From the NCBI GenBank assembly GCA_016859345.1, contig CM029119.1, forward strand, positions 5,025,609 through 5,089,608: a stretch of DNA of 64,000 nucleotides, given 5' to 3'. The translations under genes and the position numbers were made by a program. The notes beneath the pieces were generated by a model. The model ran no database searches, was not told the DNA's origin, and was given only the letters and a program-made list of their open reading frames with translations. Positions 60,181 to 64,000 of this stretch are shown here, in pieces. Source of the DNA: Istiophorus platypterus (lineage: Eukaryota > Chordata > Actinopteri > Istiophoriformes > Istiophoridae). Position 1 is the first letter of the stretch. Each line of letters begins with the position of its first letter.

Positions 60181-60534
60181 TATCTTATTAAATCCAGATC
60201 TGGATTTGATTCCAAATCCTTTGCATTCCTCTAATCAGCCCAGAATTCTTTCCAAACCATCATTTTAATTTTGGCTTTTAACATCAATTAGTTATCAAAT
60301 TATAAATGACTAAAACACAAGGATTATTTTGAAATCTGCGATCACCTTTTGTTGGATGAAATTGCAGAAGCATGATTGTTTTGAGATGTAGCCAAACGAA
60401 TATTCACAACCTGTACCAACAACAGGAAAATGGGTAGCCGTCCCCTTTATTTTTCAAGTACTGCAGGTCTAAGTTCAGAACTATTAAGTCAGTAAGCTTG
60501 AAGGAAGGGGAGGAATAGGCCTCACTACCTCTCT

Positions 60535-60765
60535 AATTTCTGTATGCTAAATATGAAGCTACAGCTAGGAGAAAGATAGCATAGCTTAGCATCAAGATGT
60601 GGTAGCAGGGGGAAAAAGCTAGGCAGGTCCGACCCGAGGTATAAATCCACCAACAATCACCTATTAATTTGATCAATCAGCATGCTTTATACTGTTTAAT
60701 CAGTACAAAAAATGGAAGATAAAAAACAAAACTTTTCAGCCTTGTGGTTTTTATGCTCATCCAAG
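60535..60765 (+). repeat. interspersed repeat, family C, copy 2
   Basis: Reads AAATATGAAGCTACAGC, ATAGCTTAGCATCAAGATG, GGGGGAAAAAGCTAGGCAGG, then an AATCAGTACAAAAAATGG part and a CCTTGTGGTTTTTATG part. It is the reverse complement match of the copy at 23.7 kb and extends further at this end. The 5' limit may lie nearer 60480. Confidence 0.75.
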
Positions 60766-62729
60766 CTAATCGTTTGCAGTTTTACCAACCTGGAGCCAAA
60801 ATAGACCCAGTTATCAGAACTGTAACCCACAACCTCAATCCACATGAACTTTGAACTGTTATATCATTCTCCAGCTGTTAAGCCCTGAGGCTGTTTTATG
60901 TGGTGTGAGGTAAAGTGCGTATGTACATGTTTGTGTGTGTGGGTCAGATCAGCAGGTCAACGTCCTGAGGTCAAAGTATCATGTTCAGTCCAGGGAGGAC
61001 AAGCTACCTGGATCAGATGCCAGGTATCAGAGATAACACTTCCAGGGATAACAGACCCTTTACTCTCAAGGGATGATATACATGTCCAATTAGACCTGCT
61101 TTTCGGGGGTTTGGATCCTCAATAATGCAAAAGCTGACACAGACACTGACCACAGATGGTCAGTGTTATCATTTACTCTGCTAATACAGACAAGCTGCGA
61201 ACATGATCCTAGCAATTTTGCAGCATGAGGGTACAGTAGATGCCATGCTGAAAGCTGAGAGATAAACCCTCCAACTTCCCTGGTAGAGAAATGACCCATG
61301 AGCTGCTCCGCTGAACCGAACCAGCCTATCAGAAATGACCTCCGGGCCCCTGAGGAAACAACACAAATGTGACATTTATATAAACTGTTCTCTGCCTCCT
61401 GTTCATCTTCATTCTGCGTTGTTGCCTAAGCGTAGTCCATCTTTTCTCTCTTCCTCAAATAAATTGTTTTCCTCAAGTGTAAAAATACTAAAAAAAAAGA
61501 AAAAAAGGGGGGCCAAACAGATGATGTGTCCCGCATGGTTGGTTTACTGTCAATCTCTCTCAATCTCCTTCTGAAATTTCAATCAAAGCTATTCAACTCT
61601 AGCAATGGTAGCTAAAACAAGAGATCAGCAAAGAGGCAGAACATGGATGAAGTAACGGAGTGTGATAGAGGTGAAACAAAAGGGACAGGTGTGTATTATA
61701 GAAGGAAACAGCAGCCGTTTGCTTTAAGAGGTTTTCTATGATGGATAAAGGAAATGGAGTTTTGGGGTAGCTCAGCATGAAAGGGTTTGAAATCTTAATC
61801 TTTCCTTAATCTTTCCTTCCAATAACCCTTTTAAGTATATAGAACCATGTCGCTCAAAACAGTTTTGGTGCTTACTGACTATTGCTCAACAGCACATCTT
61901 GCCTGCTATCTTTACTGCCAGCATCTTTGCAAAACCTCCCCAGCCTTCTCCTGTATTAGCATCAGGAATGCAGACTCAGCATGTTCATTCACTGCATGCC
62001 TGCTCATTTATCTGACCTCACGCTCATGTAATAGTTCTGTATCACAGATTTAGCTCTCTAGAAGTTTTTGAGTGACTGTTTCCGTGCAAAATTTATTCTG
62101 GAACATTACAGGAGCAAAGCCACTCTGTCAAATAAAAATATGCAACATCGCTATAAAAAATAGTTGGCAAAGGTCCTGGATTAAGTTGCAAAAGGAGCAG
62201 AGGGAAACAACATGTTTATCCACACATGCTCATTAACAAAGTCCAAGCAGAAAAGCGTTGATTGACTAAGTTTATCAACCTGAAATGTTTGACAGCAAAT
62301 AAATGTGACCTCAGGTGTGAAACAATGATTAATATAAGATGTTTCACTTGATATGACAGAGAATTGTTGAACAATATAACATAAGAGTGCGATTTATGAT
62401 ATGACACTTTTATTTGTTGAGTGAGACCAAAGTTTTATTTTCTAGTACTATAATTATAATCATGCGTTAGTGGCTATGAGTGGATTTTGAGTTCCAAGAG
62501 TGGATATTGGAAGGAAACAAAATATGTTGTCAAAAAACAATTTGCAGATCTTGGACATTCAATAAGACGTTTTTGTGACTTGTCAGATGCTTTCATTAAA
62601 AATGTTTCCTCATTACATTCGTGAAAAATGTAGCATTAACATATATGCTGTTGCAAATTAGTAGTAAATAAACACAATTTCTAGGGCACAGTGTTGAATA
62701 TTCAACTCTCAGTGCAATTATAGGAATTT
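60766..62729. other. non-coding stretch, nothing recognised
   Basis: About 2 kb of ordinary sequence with an A-rich run and G6 at 61490-61513 and a CTTTCCTTAAT doublet near 61800-61820. No gene. Confidence 0.5.
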
Positions 62730-62835
62730 ATTTAACCAGGTTTCTCTGAGAAACCAGGTTAGGTGGTTAACCGGAGAATGTGTTTACATGCACTGTAGCA
62801 ACCTATTTACTGTACATCTGTGTATATATGCAGTA
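62730..62835. repeat. possible DNA-transposon remnant with inverted CCAGGTTTCT
   Basis: AACCAGGTTTCTCTGAGAAACC contains a 7-bp inverted repeat GGTTTCT/AGAAACC. It is followed by CCAGGTTAGGTGGTTAACCGG and TGTTTACATGCACTGTAG. These words recall a fish DNA-transposon end, but no partner end or target duplication was found. Confidence 0.4.
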
Positions 62836-62924
62836 GAGTAATCAGATTTCCCCCCAACCCCAGACCTTTTTTTAGGAAGCTTTGCTTGGTTATTTTAACC
62901 GTACTAGAGAAAAAACACCTTTTA

Positions 62925-62947
62925 TGTGTGTGTTTATGTGTGTGTGA

Positions 62948-63013
<66 letters not shown>
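62925..63013. repeat. (TG)n microsatellite
   Basis: About 89 bp, interrupted in the first 25 bp (TTTATG, GAATG), with a pure core of about 59 bp at 62949-63007. Confidence 0.97.
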
Positions 63014-63540
63014 CAGGGTATGCTGACGACAGAGTGAAAGGAGTACAGGAAGACAGAGCAAATGTTATTCTCACTGTGCAAAAGTGTGTGAATTTCATAC
63101 ATATATAGACATTCACATGCAACTTTGTGTTTGTTTCTCTTTCATTCTGACTTTGGATGGAGTTATATTAAATGCAAGATTCCACTCACTATGCATGCAT
63201 ATTTGTAAAAAGTTGATTAGAAACCTGACTTCATCCAGAGCAGGTTATCCGATGTTTCTCTACATGCATAACCTCACATTATAAAGATCTAACGCAGACA
63301 TCTAAGATAATGAGCAGGACAAGAGAACAATAACTACATTTAGATTAAGAAAGAGGAGCACAGAGCACTGGAGGATAAAAGCAAACAGCGAGAGCTCCCC
63401 TGTGAGCCACAGGCACACGGTTTTATTTATGAATTTAATTTGTGTTTTTCTTAAAGAGGCACTTGGCGGCCTGCCTTGACACAGAGGGGAGTTAGGACCC
63501 AGAGGAGGACAGCCAGGGAGCACGTTAAATTAGAAGCAGA
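63014..63540. other. non-coding stretch, nothing recognised
   Basis: Ordinary sequence. No gene. Confidence 0.5.
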
Positions 63541-63676
63541 CTTCTTTTCTTTCTCTCTCTCTCTCGCTCGCTCTCTCTCTCTCTTTCCTTCTCTCAGTGT
63601 CTCTCTCTCCTTCTCAAACCATAAAGAGAGAGGGAGGAAGCAAAGGGAGAGAGAAGAAGAAAGAGGGACAGAGGAG
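63541..63676. repeat. CT-rich tract followed by GA-rich tract (imperfect inverted repeat)
   Basis: A CT-rich arm at about 63541-63617 is followed after AAACCAT by a GA-rich arm at about 63624-63676. The strands can fold back into an imperfect hairpin or form triplex-type structures. Frames across it give Ser/Leu and Arg/Glu low-complexity peptides. Confidence 0.88.
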
Positions 63677-64000
63677 TCTGGAACTGGTTTTGTAGCCACA
63701 TCTTGTAGGAAATCCTGAACAGAGGATGTTAACGAGGGACACCGACACCACAAGCGTCGAGGCTCCCCTCCCTGCACTCTGTGTGTATGTATGTGTGTGT
63801 AGAAGTGTATTGTGTTTGTGTATGTGTGTATCAGAAAATATAATACACACCCCCAGCTAGACAACTTATGGCTAATAGGCCACTGACAAAGACATTATGA
63901 AAAGACTGGCAATTACACAATGCATAAACCTGGGTGAAACACAGACTCAAACAGGATAACGTATTGCACAAACAAATGTATATCACTAGCTTGTTTCACA
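63677..64000. other. non-coding end of window
   Basis: A TG-leaning patch at 63780-63835, otherwise ordinary sequence. The 137-codon minus-strand frame at 63451-63864 runs through the CT/GA tract and is rejected. Confidence 0.5.

Noticed and set aside
63451..63864. 137-codon minus-strand frame
   Set aside because: Runs through the CT/GA low-complexity tract, giving Arg/Glu/Ser-rich sequence.

Overview
This window looks like non-coding nuclear DNA of a ray-finned fish, most likely a percomorph teleost. The evidence is a very high density of long (CA)n/(TG)n microsatellites, an A+T-leaning base composition, no long open frames on either strand, and worn copies of short interspersed repeats that I know from perch-like fish genomes. 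I can support no protein-coding gene, rRNA or tRNA, CRISPR array or insertion sequence. The open frames present are short and mostly run through microsatellites or purine-rich low-complexity DNA. The window could be intergenic or lie inside one or more large introns; the sequence alone does not decide this, and I do not recognise the locus.

Layout. 0-7 kb: simple-sequence runs, one repeat copy (3.8-4.07 kb), an isolated splice-acceptor-like site (4.33 kb) and a purine-rich tract (6.7-6.87 kb). 7-13 kb: three large CA tracts and a worn repeat at 11.03-11.20 kb. 13-18 kb: the quietest part, poor in microsatellites and repeats, holding several TAAT/ATTA-rich moderate-complexity blocks that are my best guesses for conserved non-coding (enhancer-like) DNA. 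18-26 kb: compound TA/GA and TC tracts, two interspersed repeats, a CTG-type triplet tract joined to a long TG tract, and a CACACG hexamer array. 26-38 kb: mostly unremarkable sequence, with a perfect 13-bp inverted repeat at 30.9 kb and a long CA tract at 37.8 kb. 38-47 kb: two copies of one repeat family (38.97 and 46.49 kb), alternating purine-pyrimidine tracts rich in CpG (40.5 and 42.1 kb) and more inverted repeats (45.7 and 46.9 kb). 47-54 kb: a long purine-rich domain and a cluster of repeat remnants, including a 'CTCAAGTACT'-type element. 54-64 kb: a CA/TG cluster at 54.3-54.9 kb, second and third copies of families seen earlier, enhancer-like candidates at 59-60 kb, and a terminal TG tract and CT/GA tract.

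No genes can be placed, so no pathway can be described. Five repeat families are noteworthy: four occur at least twice here (one of them three times), and for a fifth (11.0 and 41.1 kb) the second copy is tentative because it covers a different part of the element. For the first four, the family call rests partly on within-window alignment and not only on memory. I found no convincing undescribed biological system. The best leads are the candidate conserved elements, the perfect inverted repeats, the recurrent plus-strand purine tracts and the structure-prone microsatellites.
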